Shown here: positions 45,580 to 53,570 of the stretch, piece after piece | Layout: each line of letters begins with the position of its first letter | Numbering within the stretch: the first letter of the stretch is position 1 | NCBI GenBank assembly: GCA_947631195.1 | Contig: CANRKK010000001.1 | Coordinates: 216,463-280,462 of the forward strand | DNA length: 64,000 nucleotides | Origin: an uncultured Clostridia bacterium | Lineage (GTDB): Bacteria > Bacillota > Clostridia > Christensenellales > Borkfalkiaceae | Reading direction: 5' to 3' | Notes under the pieces: generated by a model | Told to the model about the DNA's origin: nothing | Seen by the model: only the letters and a program-made list of their open reading frames with translations | Database searches by the model: none | Made by a program: the position numbers and the translations under genes

Positions 45580-45722
45580 TTACCCCCCCCCTTTGCGGCA
45601 AGCTCTGTAATCCGCTTAAAAAGAGCGGTATAGAATACCTTTTGTTCACTCTCGGATAAAGCCCCGATACTCGGCTTTCCGATAGCTCTGACTTCTATGC
45701 GTTTTTTCTTGTTTCCCTGCAA
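45576..45722 (-). CDS. 48-aa protein translationally coupled to Rep (TTG start)
   Basis: Starts at TTG (45722) with GGAGG 8 nt upstream; stop TGA shares bases with the rep ATG. Product is short and basic: a KKKRIEVR N-terminus, then GKPSIGALSESEQKVFYTALF, an amphipathic helix and a Gly/Lys end made by a run of nine G. The strong ribosome site and coupling argue that it is real. May be a copy-number or accessory protein; function unknown. Confidence 0.6.
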   Translation of the reverse strand: MQGNKKKRIEVRAIGKPSIGALSESEQKVFYTALFKRITELAAKGGGK

Positions 45723-45755
45723 ATTTCTGTCCTCCAAATCTGAAAAATTTGCACG

Positions 45756-45817
45756 AAAAAAGGGCGGTGTACAAAATCTTACGAGAACTTAATCTCATAA
45801 AACTTTGTACATCGCCC
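45756..45817 (-). terminator. Attenuator in the rep leader
   Basis: On the minus strand GGGCGATGTACAAA (from 45817) pairs with TTTGTACACCGCCC (to 45762), enclosing ATGAGA/TCTCGT, followed by TTTTTT. It lies 21 nt before the GGAGG of the small ORF. Confidence 0.75.
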
Positions 45818-45821
45818 GTTG

Positions 45822-45855
45822 AATAAGAGAGCGTAATAACGCCCTATCTCTTATT
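45822..45855. repeat. Small cruciform with TAATAA loop, possible nick site
   Basis: Stem AATAAGAGA / TCTCTTATT and inner GCG / CGC holding loop TAATAA. The position upstream of rep and the loop sequence make it a candidate double-strand origin. Confidence 0.5.
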
Positions 45856-46190
45856 AAAACGCAACTTTGCACCTTTTCTTTATGTTGGGGGTGAGCCGGC
45901 TTTTCGCTTTGCGCTACTTCGCACTTATACTATTATACACTGTTATGCTGTTTTAGCTGCACAATAGATTTTCCTATTGACGCAGTTCTTATATTAAATT
46001 GTAACTGCACTTTTTTGGTGCGTGCAAGTATTATATAACGCAAAAAGGATAATATCAAACAACTGTTTACATATTTTTTAAAAAATTTTCTCTTTTATCC
46101 ACAAAAATGTGTGGGATTACAGCGTAAGACGTAAGCGAAAGCCGCACCGCCAACGAAAGAAAAGGTTATAAGCGGGATAAAAAATTAAAT
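45856..46190. other. AT-rich non-coding stretch with origin-like signs
   Basis: No ORF. Contains a TATAAT on the minus strand near 45930, an inverted repeat GCAGTT (45982) / AACTGC (46003), long A/T runs at 46060-46090, and a DnaA box. Confidence 0.6.
46095..46103 (+). promoter_or_regulatory. DnaA box
   Basis: Perfect TTATCCACA next to the A/T-rich tract. Single copy seen. Confidence 0.5.
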
Positions 46191-46273
46191 ATTTGAACGA
46201 GCCGCCGCGCATGAGGAAGGGCGATTCGCCAAGCGGGTTAGCGGCGAACGCCCTTCCCGCGCGGCGTTCAAAT
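46191..46273. repeat. Large palindrome in the right part of the element
   Basis: ATTTGAACG / CGTTCAAAT outer, then CCGCGC / GCGCGG, GGAAGGGCG / CGCCCTTCC and TTCGCC / GGCGAA with small bulges; loop contains GGGTTAGC. Followed by TATTTTTTT. Confidence 0.75.
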
Positions 46274-46302
46274 TATTTTTTTGACCGATTTATTTTCTTT
46301 TG

Positions 46303-46358
46303 GGCGTGAGCTTGTCCGCGCGGCGTTAGCCGCGCGCTTGTCAAGACAAGCTCACGCC
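46303..46358. repeat. Large palindrome with GTTA loop at the right end
   Basis: Outer GGCGTGAGCTTGTC / GACAAGCTCACGCC; inner CGCGCGGC-GTTA-GCCGCGCG; CTTGTCAA unpaired. Same plan as the hairpin at 44597. Confidence 0.8.
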
Positions 46359-46458
46359 TAAATGCCATTGTTAATTATTCGTATTTATATCAGTATGAAT
46401 TTGTATATCAACTTTAGTCTTGTCGTATATGCTTTTATACCTCATTATATCTCAACAG

Positions 46459-48402
46459 TCAAGTTTGGTGCTCTTTTAAAATGCCGCACTTATAGCAGAT
46501 TATCAATTCTTTTAAATCGGAAATCAACTCCTGCATTTCCCTACCTTTATCGGTATCGGCAATACGCAAGCGGTTATTGGTTGTATCGACCACTTCCGTA
46601 ACAGAATGTATATCGCTTTCATTCAACACGGCGTCGTTTACCGATACAAACGGCTCATGGGCAACAAGTTTTAGTCCATGAGAATTAAAAACCAAAGTGT
46701 AACCTGCTATACCCGTAACGTCCCTGTAAACCTCTGAAAAGCCGCCGTCGATTATTATGACCTTGCCGTTGCAGTGTACGGGACGCTGCCCCTGCCGCAC
46801 TTTAACGGGAACATGTCCGTTTATTATATGACCGGAAGCGAAGTCCAATCCGAATTCGTCAAATATCATTTTTACTTTTTCCGAATCGTTATAAACTGTA
46901 TAATAGCTGTTTTTGCGTTCCTCCTTGGCGCTTTCGTCGGAAAGAAAATATCTTTCGAACGTAGCCATTTTTTCTTTTCCAAACAGCGGCGATGAAGGAC
47001 ATGCCCACATGTAATATAAAACGTCTTTGCCGTAATCCCTTGCTTTTTTTACCTTTGAATAACGTGCAATGCGTGCCCACTTTTCGAGTTCGTCGAAAAG
47101 CGCCTTACCTTTAACCTCTTTACCGTCCAATGTAACGGATAAAAAGTCTCCTTCCCCGTTAAAAGGCACACATCCGTGATAAAGCAGATTTCCGTTGTAA
47201 ATGCGGTAAGTACTTCCCCTGTTATACAGAAACTCAACGTGCCGTTGCAGTCTTTCGGATTGTGCGAAAGAGGCTTCCAAATGCCGCATTACCTCCTCTT
47301 CTTCCGCGGTAAGGCTGTAAGGATTATCGCTTTGCAGTGTGGGAAAATTTTTATCCAGAAGTTTATATTCTTTGCCGTCAATTGTTACCGTACCGTTTTG
47401 TTTATTGATATTTTCCAGAATACATCTGTTGGCCATTCCAAACTCAGTATGTTTTTTGCCAAGTTGCCCTTCGAGTTTGAGCAAAATTATAGTAATGGCT
47501 TTATGTACTTTGGTATAGATATATTTTTCGTTTTCATTGTCGCTGTCCATTACGAACGGTTCGCAAGGGTCATTAGCATAAGTTTCGATTGCAAAAGAAA
47601 TAAGCGGCACAAGATTGATACCGTATCCGTTTTCAATGGTGTTTAAGTTGCCGTTTTTAACCGCAAGCCTTATAACCGAAGCGATGCATGCATGACTGCC
47701 GCAAGCCGCGCCCATCCATTCGACGTCGTGGTTGCCCCACTCTATATCCACCGAATGATAACCGATAAGCCTCTCCATTACGTGTTCCGCACCGTTTCCT
47801 CTGTCAAATATATCCCCCAAAACATGCAACCGTTCTATGGCAAGCGTTTGGATAAGGCGGCAAAACTCGGATATGTATGCCTTCGCGCTTTCCGTCTCTA
47901 TGATAGCTTGAATTATCTCGCCATAATACAATTTTTTGTCGGGAACTTCGGCGCGTTCGGATAAAAGCTCGGCGATAATATACCAATATTCGGGTTTGAC
48001 GGCGGCTTTGACTTTTATGCGGTTATACTTGGACACCATTCTCCGCGTAATGCGTATCAGATATAAAAGAGTCTGCTTGCACCAACCGTAAAAATCTTTT
48101 TCTGTTTTTTCGATAAGCTCTAATTTTTCTTCCGGATAGTAAATAAGCGTGCAAAGCGATTTTTTTTGCTTCTGCGTAAGTTCTCCGCCAAGCTCATCGT
48201 CCACTTTTTTTGATATGGACCCCGAACCGTTTTTCAAAATATGGTTGAACGCCTCATACTCGCCATGGATATCGGAAATAAAATGTTCGGTGCCTTTTGG
48301 CAAATTTAAATTGGCTGAAAGATTAATAATTTCAGAGGCTGCTTTACGGGCTGTGGGAAAGGTATTGGAAAGTAACTTTAAATATTTTTGGGAATTTTTC
48401 AT
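46459..48402 (-). CDS. fbp: Class III fructose-1,6-bisphosphatase
   Basis: Gluconeogenic phosphatase of the firmicute type, 647 aa. Metallophosphatase motifs: ISDIHGEYEAF, HVLGDIFDRGNGAEHV, IEWGNHDVEWMGA, and INGHVPVK with a HCNGKVIIIDGG near the C-terminus. Last gene of the minus-strand sugar-acid locus, 75 nt after the uxuB-type gene. Its presence fits growth on sugar acids that yield trioses and require hexose synthesis. Confidence 0.95.
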   Translation of the reverse strand: MKNSQKYLKLLSNTFPTARKAASEIINLSANLNLPKGTEHFISDIHGEYEAFNHILKNGSGSISKKVDDELGGELTQKQKKSLCTLIYYPEEKLELIEKTEKDFYGWCKQTLLYLIRITRRMVSKYNRIKVKAAVKPEYWYIIAELLSERAEVPDKKLYYGEIIQAIIETESAKAYISEFCRLIQTLAIERLHVLGDIFDRGNGAEHVMERLIGYHSVDIEWGNHDVEWMGAACGSHACIASVIRLAVKNGNLNTIENGYGINLVPLISFAIETYANDPCEPFVMDSDNENEKYIYTKVHKAITIILLKLEGQLGKKHTEFGMANRCILENINKQNGTVTIDGKEYKLLDKNFPTLQSDNPYSLTAEEEEVMRHLEASFAQSERLQRHVEFLYNRGSTYRIYNGNLLYHGCVPFNGEGDFLSVTLDGKEVKGKALFDELEKWARIARYSKVKKARDYGKDVLYYMWACPSSPLFGKEKMATFERYFLSDESAKEERKNSYYTVYNDSEKVKMIFDEFGLDFASGHIINGHVPVKVRQGQRPVHCNGKVIIIDGGFSEVYRDVTGIAGYTLVFNSHGLKLVAHEPFVSVNDAVLNESDIHSVTEVVDTTNNRLRIADTDKGREMQELISDLKELIICYKCGILKEHQT

Positions 48403-48426
48403 GATTTACCCGATTTTAATTTTTAA

Positions 48427-48452
48427 GGGCCAGGGTAAATATCCCCGACCCC
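48427..48452 (-). terminator. Weak hairpin between uxuB-type gene and fbp
   Basis: GGGTCGGGG / CCCTGGCCC with mismatches, followed by TTAAAAATT on the minus strand. Could reduce, not block, read-through. Confidence 0.35.
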
Positions 48453-48477
48453 ATTTTACTTTAATTGGCTATAAAAT

Positions 48478-49326
48478 TTAAACGCCGCTGTACGACGAGA
48501 ACCCACCGTCGATTGGAATACATACCCCCGTTACAAAACCGGCGGCCTCACTGCTAATAAGATAGAGCGTCGCGCCAACCAGATCGTCGACCACCCCGAA
48601 CCTGCCCATTGGCGTAGCCGCAAGAATTTTTCCTGTTCGCGCCGTGGGAGTGCCGTCGTCATTCCACAGGAGTTTTTCGTTCTGCTTTGTGGAGAAGAAC
48701 CCCGGAGCGATTGCGTTTACACGGATACCTATATGCGAGAAGTGTACCGCAAGCCACTGGGTAAAGTTGGATATTGCCGCCTTTGCGCCCGAATATGCGG
48801 GGATTTTGGTGAGCGGGGTATATGCGTTCATAGACGAAATGTTTAATATGTTACAGTCTTTTCTGCCTACCATATCCTTGGAGAACACCTGCGTAGGCAA
48901 AAGCGTGCCGATAAAGTTGAGATTGAACACAAACTCCACGCCAGACTGTTCCAGATCGAAAAAGGTTTTAATTCCCCTTGTTTCATCGCCAAGCTCGGCA
49001 TACTCGTTGTCGGTCGTGGCCCGCGGATTGTTGCCGCCGGCACCGTTGATCAAAATGTCGCACTTGCCGAAAGTTTTTAAAACTTCCTCGTGACACTTTT
49101 CGAGAGATTCTTTTATAAGCACATTGGCCTCAAATCCCTTTGCCTTATAGCCTTCGGCAACCAACGTTTCGGCAAACTCCTGCGCCTTCTCCGCGTCTCT
49201 GTCAAGAATCGCCACTTTTGCGCCGCATTGAGCAATAGCCTTTGCTAGATGAGAACATATCACGCCCGCCGCGCCTGTTATTACTACCACTTTGTCTTTT
49301 AAATTAACGCTAAAAGGTAATTTCAT
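48478..49326 (-). CDS. uxuB: SDR-family fructuronate reductase (mannonate oxidoreductase)
   Basis: 282 aa short-chain dehydrogenase: VVVITGAAGVICSHLAKA cofactor loop, INGAGG, catalytic Ser in NILNISSMNAY and YSGAKAA (Tyr-x3-Lys), INAIAPGF. With mannonate dehydratase next door it should reduce fructuronate to mannonate; Firmicutes commonly use this SDR (YjmF type) rather than the long-chain E. coli UxuB. AAGGAG precedes the start. Confidence 0.85.
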   Translation of the reverse strand: MKLPFSVNLKDKVVVITGAAGVICSHLAKAIAQCGAKVAILDRDAEKAQEFAETLVAEGYKAKGFEANVLIKESLEKCHEEVLKTFGKCDILINGAGGNNPRATTDNEYAELGDETRGIKTFFDLEQSGVEFVFNLNFIGTLLPTQVFSKDMVGRKDCNILNISSMNAYTPLTKIPAYSGAKAAISNFTQWLAVHFSHIGIRVNAIAPGFFSTKQNEKLLWNDDGTPTARTGKILAATPMGRFGVVDDLVGATLYLISSEAAGFVTGVCIPIDGGFSSYSGV

Positions 49327-49337
49327 TTTTAATCTCC

Positions 49338-50378
49338 TTATTTGTTTTGTAAATCCTTTTTTACTGCTTCGAATAATCCGCTGAGATATGCAGCTCCCAT
49401 AGCCCTGTCAAACAGTCCGTAACCGGGTTTTGCATCCTCGCCCCACACGTTTCTGCCGTGGTCGGGTCTGAGATATCCGTTAAAGCCGTTTTCCTCCAAA
49501 GCCTTTACTATCGCATATATGTCCACGTTTCCGCAGTCCGTCATATGACCGTTTTCGTAAAAGTCGGTTTCGGAAGTGTATTTCAGCTGTCTTAAATGCG
49601 CAAAGTATATCCTGTCTGCATATTTTGCCGCCATCCTGGGCAAATCGTTGAATCTGCCTGCACCCAAAGAACCCGTGCAGAAGGTTATTCCGTTGTGTTT
49701 GTCGGGCACGGCTTTGAACAGCTTGTCGTAGTCTTCTTCGCGGCCGACTATCCTCGGCAAACCGAATATATCCCAAGGAGGATCGTCGGGATGAACGGCA
49801 AGATTTACGTCCGCCTCGTTGCACGCGGGCATAACTGCTTTTAAAAAGTATACAAAGTTATCAAACAGCTTTTCGTGAGTCACACCCTCGTATTCTTTCA
49901 GCAACCCGTTCAGTTCTGTGGGCGTATAGCTTTCATCCCAACCCGGCAAACGCAAGTTGTGTTTATCGAGTTTGGCAAAGTCCTCTTCGCTGTATGAAAG
50001 CGAAGTGGCTCCGTCTGTATGCTTATAGTATAAATTGGTGCGGAACCAGTCGAATACAGGCATAAAGTTATAGCAGATGCACTTGACGCCCGCCTTGCCG
50101 CAGTTAATTATATTCTGCCTGTACGCTTCTATGTATTTATCCCTCGTAGGTTTACCGAGTTTAATATCCTCGTGCACGGGCACAGACTCTATAACTTCCA
50201 TCTCAAGCCCCGCGTCGTTACACAGTTTTTTAAGATGTAACAGCTTGTCTATACTCCAAACCGCGCCCACAGGTTCATCGTATACGGCCGTAACCACGCC
50301 CGTCATGCCCTGTATCTGTTTGATATAGTTCAAAGGTATGCAATCCTTCTCCCCGTACCACCTGAACGTCATTTTCAT
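49338..50378 (-). CDS. uxuA: Mannonate dehydratase
   Basis: Removes water from D-mannonate to give 2-keto-3-deoxygluconate. 346 aa TIM barrel: MTFRWYGEKD, MTGVVTAVYDEPVG, FMPVFDWFRTNL, VNLAVHPDDPPWDIFGLPR (His/Asp metal site), TFCTGSLGAG, HMTDCGNVD, LRPDHGRNVWGE. Directly upstream of the uxuB-type gene (11-nt gap). Confidence 0.96.
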   Translation of the reverse strand: MKMTFRWYGEKDCIPLNYIKQIQGMTGVVTAVYDEPVGAVWSIDKLLHLKKLCNDAGLEMEVIESVPVHEDIKLGKPTRDKYIEAYRQNIINCGKAGVKCICYNFMPVFDWFRTNLYYKHTDGATSLSYSEEDFAKLDKHNLRLPGWDESYTPTELNGLLKEYEGVTHEKLFDNFVYFLKAVMPACNEADVNLAVHPDDPPWDIFGLPRIVGREEDYDKLFKAVPDKHNGITFCTGSLGAGRFNDLPRMAAKYADRIYFAHLRQLKYTSETDFYENGHMTDCGNVDIYAIVKALEENGFNGYLRPDHGRNVWGEDAKPGYGLFDRAMGAAYLSGLFEAVKKDLQNK

Positions 50379-50413
50379 AACTTTTAGCCTCCTTGATTGA
50401 TTTGATTGTAGCT

Positions 50414-51049
50414 TTATACAGCCGTTTGTAAAATATCTTTAAAAGTATTTATACATATGTCCGTTTTTTCGTAGCGTGCGGCGCAACCTATGCCTATAGT
50501 GGTAAAACCGCCTGCCTTGCCCGCATCTATACCCGCTTCCGCGTCCTCGACTATGTAACAATCCCCGCTTCCCAAACCTAAGAATTCCGCCGCTTTGAGA
50601 AAAACTTCGGGATCCGGTTTGGAATGTTTAATATTGTTGCCGTCGGAAACGGCGTCGAAGTATTTTTTTAAATCGCACTTTTCGAGTATGAGCGGTGTAT
50701 TCTTTGACGAGGAGCCTACGGCAAGTTTGTAGCCGCGACTTTTGAGTTCTTCCAATGTTCGGCGTACCTCGTCCGATACGTTGGAAGGCGTCATATTTTC
50801 CAGCAGTTTACGGTAAACGCCGTTCTTTTCCTCTGCGAGTTTAATCTTTTCTTCTTCGGAATAAGTTTTATCTCCCAAGGACAAAATTATTTCCAAACTC
50901 TCCATTCTGGACACGCCGCGAAGCCTGTCGTTGACACTTTCGTCGAAAGGTATACAAAGTTTATCGGCAACCGTCTTCCACGCCTCATAATGATACTTAT
51001 CCGTAAAGCACAAAACGCCGTCCAAATCAAAAATAAACGCCTTCTTCAT
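50414..51049 (-). CDS. pgmB: Beta-phosphoglucomutase-like HAD enzyme
   Basis: 211 aa HAD protein: nucleophile FDLDGVL (D8) with acid D10, cap helix YHYEAWKTVADKL, RGVSRMESLEIIL, motif II VGSSSKN, Lys in IKHSKPDPEVFL, VEDAEAGIDAG. The RGVSRMESLE cap motif is typical of beta-PGM rather than general phosphatases. Converts beta-glucose-1-P to glucose-6-P in known members; the natural substrate here is unproven, since no obvious inverting phosphorylase is present. Confidence 0.85.
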   Translation of the reverse strand: MKKAFIFDLDGVLCFTDKYHYEAWKTVADKLCIPFDESVNDRLRGVSRMESLEIILSLGDKTYSEEEKIKLAEEKNGVYRKLLENMTPSNVSDEVRRTLEELKSRGYKLAVGSSSKNTPLILEKCDLKKYFDAVSDGNNIKHSKPDPEVFLKAAEFLGLGSGDCYIVEDAEAGIDAGKAGGFTTIGIGCAARYEKTDICINTFKDILQTAV

Positions 51050-51059
51050 TTTCAGTTCC

Positions 51060-52745
51060 TCAGTATTTAAGATATTCTTTACCGCAGAAAGGGTCTACGG
51101 GACTTACGCCCATGAAGGGACTCCGCCCCAAAAGTTTTTCTACCGCAGCTTTAATTACGTCGTCGTGATTGGAATAGGCGTTGATGTACGTCTTTATTTG
51201 AGGCGCATCCAACAGCGCATACGGATTACCGTGGCTTATGTAAACCACCGGCACTTCCGCCGTGAACCACGGGCAGTTATTGCCGTTTCCGAAAAACGTA
51301 TACCACTGATAGCGGTTTGTTACCTGATTGGAAGCATTCTGCATGTTACCTATATACAGCACGGCGTCGTACTTGCTTTTAAATGTTTCGACGCTGAAAT
51401 CCATATTGCCGAAATCTTCGCGCCTGTACACCGACACCGAAAATCCCACCCTTTCAAGCAATTCCTTGTATATTTTTTCAATGCGCCCACAAGACGGATT
51501 TTCGCCCAAAACTTCAAGCAATAATTTTTTGGTCTTTTGGGGGCTGAGAGGCAATGCGTTTTGTGTATCCTTTACAAGGGTAATCGACTTATCCGCGCAT
51601 TCTTTTGCCCAAGCCTTATGCTTCTTGTTATTCAGAATTTCAAGCGCGGACTCGTCGGGGATTATTTCGGTTCCGTCCTTTTTATTCAAACCCAGCGCCG
51701 CCTTCATTCCCAATATGCGCGTCAAAGCTTCGTCAAGCCGCTTTTCGGACAAAATCCCGCTTTCGTAACCGGCCTTCATATAGGCGAAATCCTCGCCCAA
51801 ATCTTTATTGAAAAGAAACAAATCACAACCGCTTTCTATTGCGTACGGCACACTGACACGCCTTGGATTTACTACGCCGAATCCCACCATACAGGTTGAA
51901 TCCGTAACTATAACGCCGTTGAAGCCGAGCTTTTCCCTTAAAAGTCCTTTAAGCAAAGCCGGAGATTGAGTGGCAGGTATAAGCATATTTTTCTTTTGGC
52001 CGCTTATCCGCTCTTCATACGCCGGCTGGGCGATATGCCCCACCATTACTGTCATAGCTCCGGCGTCTATAAGTCCTTTGTACACTTTGCCGTATGTTTT
52101 ATCCCACTCCCCGCACGTCAGCGAATTTACAGAACAAAGTATGTGCTGGTCCACTTCGTCCACGCCATCGCCGGGAAAGTGCTTTATTGCAACCGCCACA
52201 CCCTCTTCGTCGGCTCCGCGCTTATATGCCAAACCGCATTTTAAAACAAAGCCGGCGTTGTTTCCATATGTACGGGTATTGGTTATGGGGTTGTGGTAAT
52301 TCAAATCGATATCCACTACGGGCGCAAAGCTCCAATTGCAACCGACGGCCTTGGCCTCCGCACACGAAATTTTTCCGAGGCGGTACGCCTGTTCGCTGTC
52401 GCCCGTCGCGGCAACGGACATCTGGCTACCGAAATACGTTCCGTCCGAAGCTATGCCCGCGCCGCCGAATTCGAGATTTGCGCCTATAAGTAGCGGGACT
52501 TTGCTGTGAGTTTGCATGTAGCGGAAAGTTTCCTGCAACTCTTTTCCGCTACCGTGGCGATACATAACTCCGCCTATATGATAGCGTAAAAGCGCGTTTT
52601 CAAGATAAGACGGGTTTGTTTCATAGCCAATAGGAACAAAAAGTTGCCCTATCTTTTCATCCGGGGTCATTTTGCTTTTTGTGTCCTGCACCCACGCAAT
52701 ATCTTCGTCGTTTAAATTGAATGGGGATTTTTTCAGATCAATCAT
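51060..52745 (-). CDS. GH3 beta-N-acetylhexosaminidase-like enzyme (copy A)
   Basis: 561 aa, cytoplasmic (no signal peptide). GH3 barrel with KHFPGDG followed by the Asp-His pair D199/H201 in DEVDQH, the acid/base signature of NagZ-type GlcNAc hydrolases or phosphorylases; nucleophile D282 in VTDSTC. A C-terminal alpha/beta domain (about 390-561) ends in FMGVSPVDPFCG. Paralogous to the gene at 55406 over its whole length. Directly after the HAD gene (8-nt gap). Confidence 0.88.
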   Translation of the reverse strand: MIDLKKSPFNLNDEDIAWVQDTKSKMTPDEKIGQLFVPIGYETNPSYLENALLRYHIGGVMYRHGSGKELQETFRYMQTHSKVPLLIGANLEFGGAGIASDGTYFGSQMSVAATGDSEQAYRLGKISCAEAKAVGCNWSFAPVVDIDLNYHNPITNTRTYGNNAGFVLKCGLAYKRGADEEGVAVAIKHFPGDGVDEVDQHILCSVNSLTCGEWDKTYGKVYKGLIDAGAMTVMVGHIAQPAYEERISGQKKNMLIPATQSPALLKGLLREKLGFNGVIVTDSTCMVGFGVVNPRRVSVPYAIESGCDLFLFNKDLGEDFAYMKAGYESGILSEKRLDEALTRILGMKAALGLNKKDGTEIIPDESALEILNNKKHKAWAKECADKSITLVKDTQNALPLSPQKTKKLLLEVLGENPSCGRIEKIYKELLERVGFSVSVYRREDFGNMDFSVETFKSKYDAVLYIGNMQNASNQVTNRYQWYTFFGNGNNCPWFTAEVPVVYISHGNPYALLDAPQIKTYINAYSNHDDVIKAAVEKLLGRSPFMGVSPVDPFCGKEYLKY

Positions 52746-52753
52746 ATCTTCAT

Positions 52754-53569
52754 CTACTTAAAATTTTTTGTGAATTGTTCTTTGAAATCTAATTTTTTGC
52801 CGCTTACAAAACCTTCGAGCGCGTTGCCGATGTTACGCCAACTTTCTTCTTCGCGGTTTACCAAAATCGGATAAAACGAAACACTGTTCTTTTCCGCCGC
52901 CTCTAAATCGCCCAGCGCATCACCTACCATTACCACGTCCGACGGTTCGTAACCTTTTTTAATGAGCTCGGCTATACAGTACGCCTTACTGCCATCCTGT
53001 TGGGTAGTTATGCAATCGGTAAGTTCCAAAAGTTTACAGCGTTCCCACTCCTCTTTCACCGCAGCAAAATTGGCCGAGGATACTATGGCGATATCGAACG
53101 TATTGCGCGCTTCTTTAAGGGCCTCACGTACGCCCTCAAAAGCCTTTTTATCGTCATCGGACAGCTCTGCAATCGCGGCATTTGTCAGTTGCGACCACAA
53201 AAGAGCTTTTTTGAAAATATCTCCGCCTCCCTCTTCAATCTTATTTTTGAGGGAGCTTTCTGAAAGCTCTTTGGCACCGTCGGCCCACTCTTTAAAAGCA
53301 AGGCGCTCCGCGTCTCTGGGGTTGAGCTCGCATAAAATCTGTGCCAGCCCCTTGAATCTGTTTATCCCGCGGGTTATCTCGTATAAATTAATATCGTTCC
53401 ACCTATCGAGAACGGCCTGAACGTTTTCCGTTATGTTGAACACCTCTGCAAATTTCGGGCCGAAACACTTTATGTGCTTAATGTTCATTGTGTCCATTGC
53501 ACAGCCGTCGCTGTCGACGCAAAGTAAATATTTTTTTGTTTTTTTAAATATTGAAAGAGGACAAGACAT
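52754..53569 (-). CDS. HAD-superfamily hydrolase
   Basis: 271 aa: motif I CVDSDGCAMDTM (nucleophile Asp near 19), a large helical cap (about 30-150), motif II VSSANF, Lys region in QDGSKAYC, motif III VVMVGDALGDLEAA. Likely phosphatase of a sugar phosphate. One nt after the uidA stop, so co-translated with the glucuronidase. The exact substrate cannot be read. Confidence 0.82.
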   Translation of the reverse strand: MSCPLSIFKKTKKYLLCVDSDGCAMDTMNIKHIKCFGPKFAEVFNITENVQAVLDRWNDINLYEITRGINRFKGLAQILCELNPRDAERLAFKEWADGAKELSESSLKNKIEEGGGDIFKKALLWSQLTNAAIAELSDDDKKAFEGVREALKEARNTFDIAIVSSANFAAVKEEWERCKLLELTDCITTQQDGSKAYCIAELIKKGYEPSDVVMVGDALGDLEAAEKNSVSFYPILVNREEESWRNIGNALEGFVSGKKLDFKEQFTKNFK

Positions 53570-53570
53570 G

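Larger units (their letters stand above)
42735..46375. mobile_element. Candidate integrated rolling-circle plasmid with serine recombinase
   Basis: Between the tRNA-Glu terminator and fbp. Holds a large serine recombinase, an HUH Rep, a small coupled ORF, an attenuator, origin-like hairpins, a DnaA box and at least five large palindromes, with an AT-rich non-coding stretch of 700 bp. None of these belongs to the housekeeping genes on either side. Boundaries are approximate; I found no clear direct-repeat ends and no duplicate of the tRNA 3' end at the right side. Confidence 0.65.
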
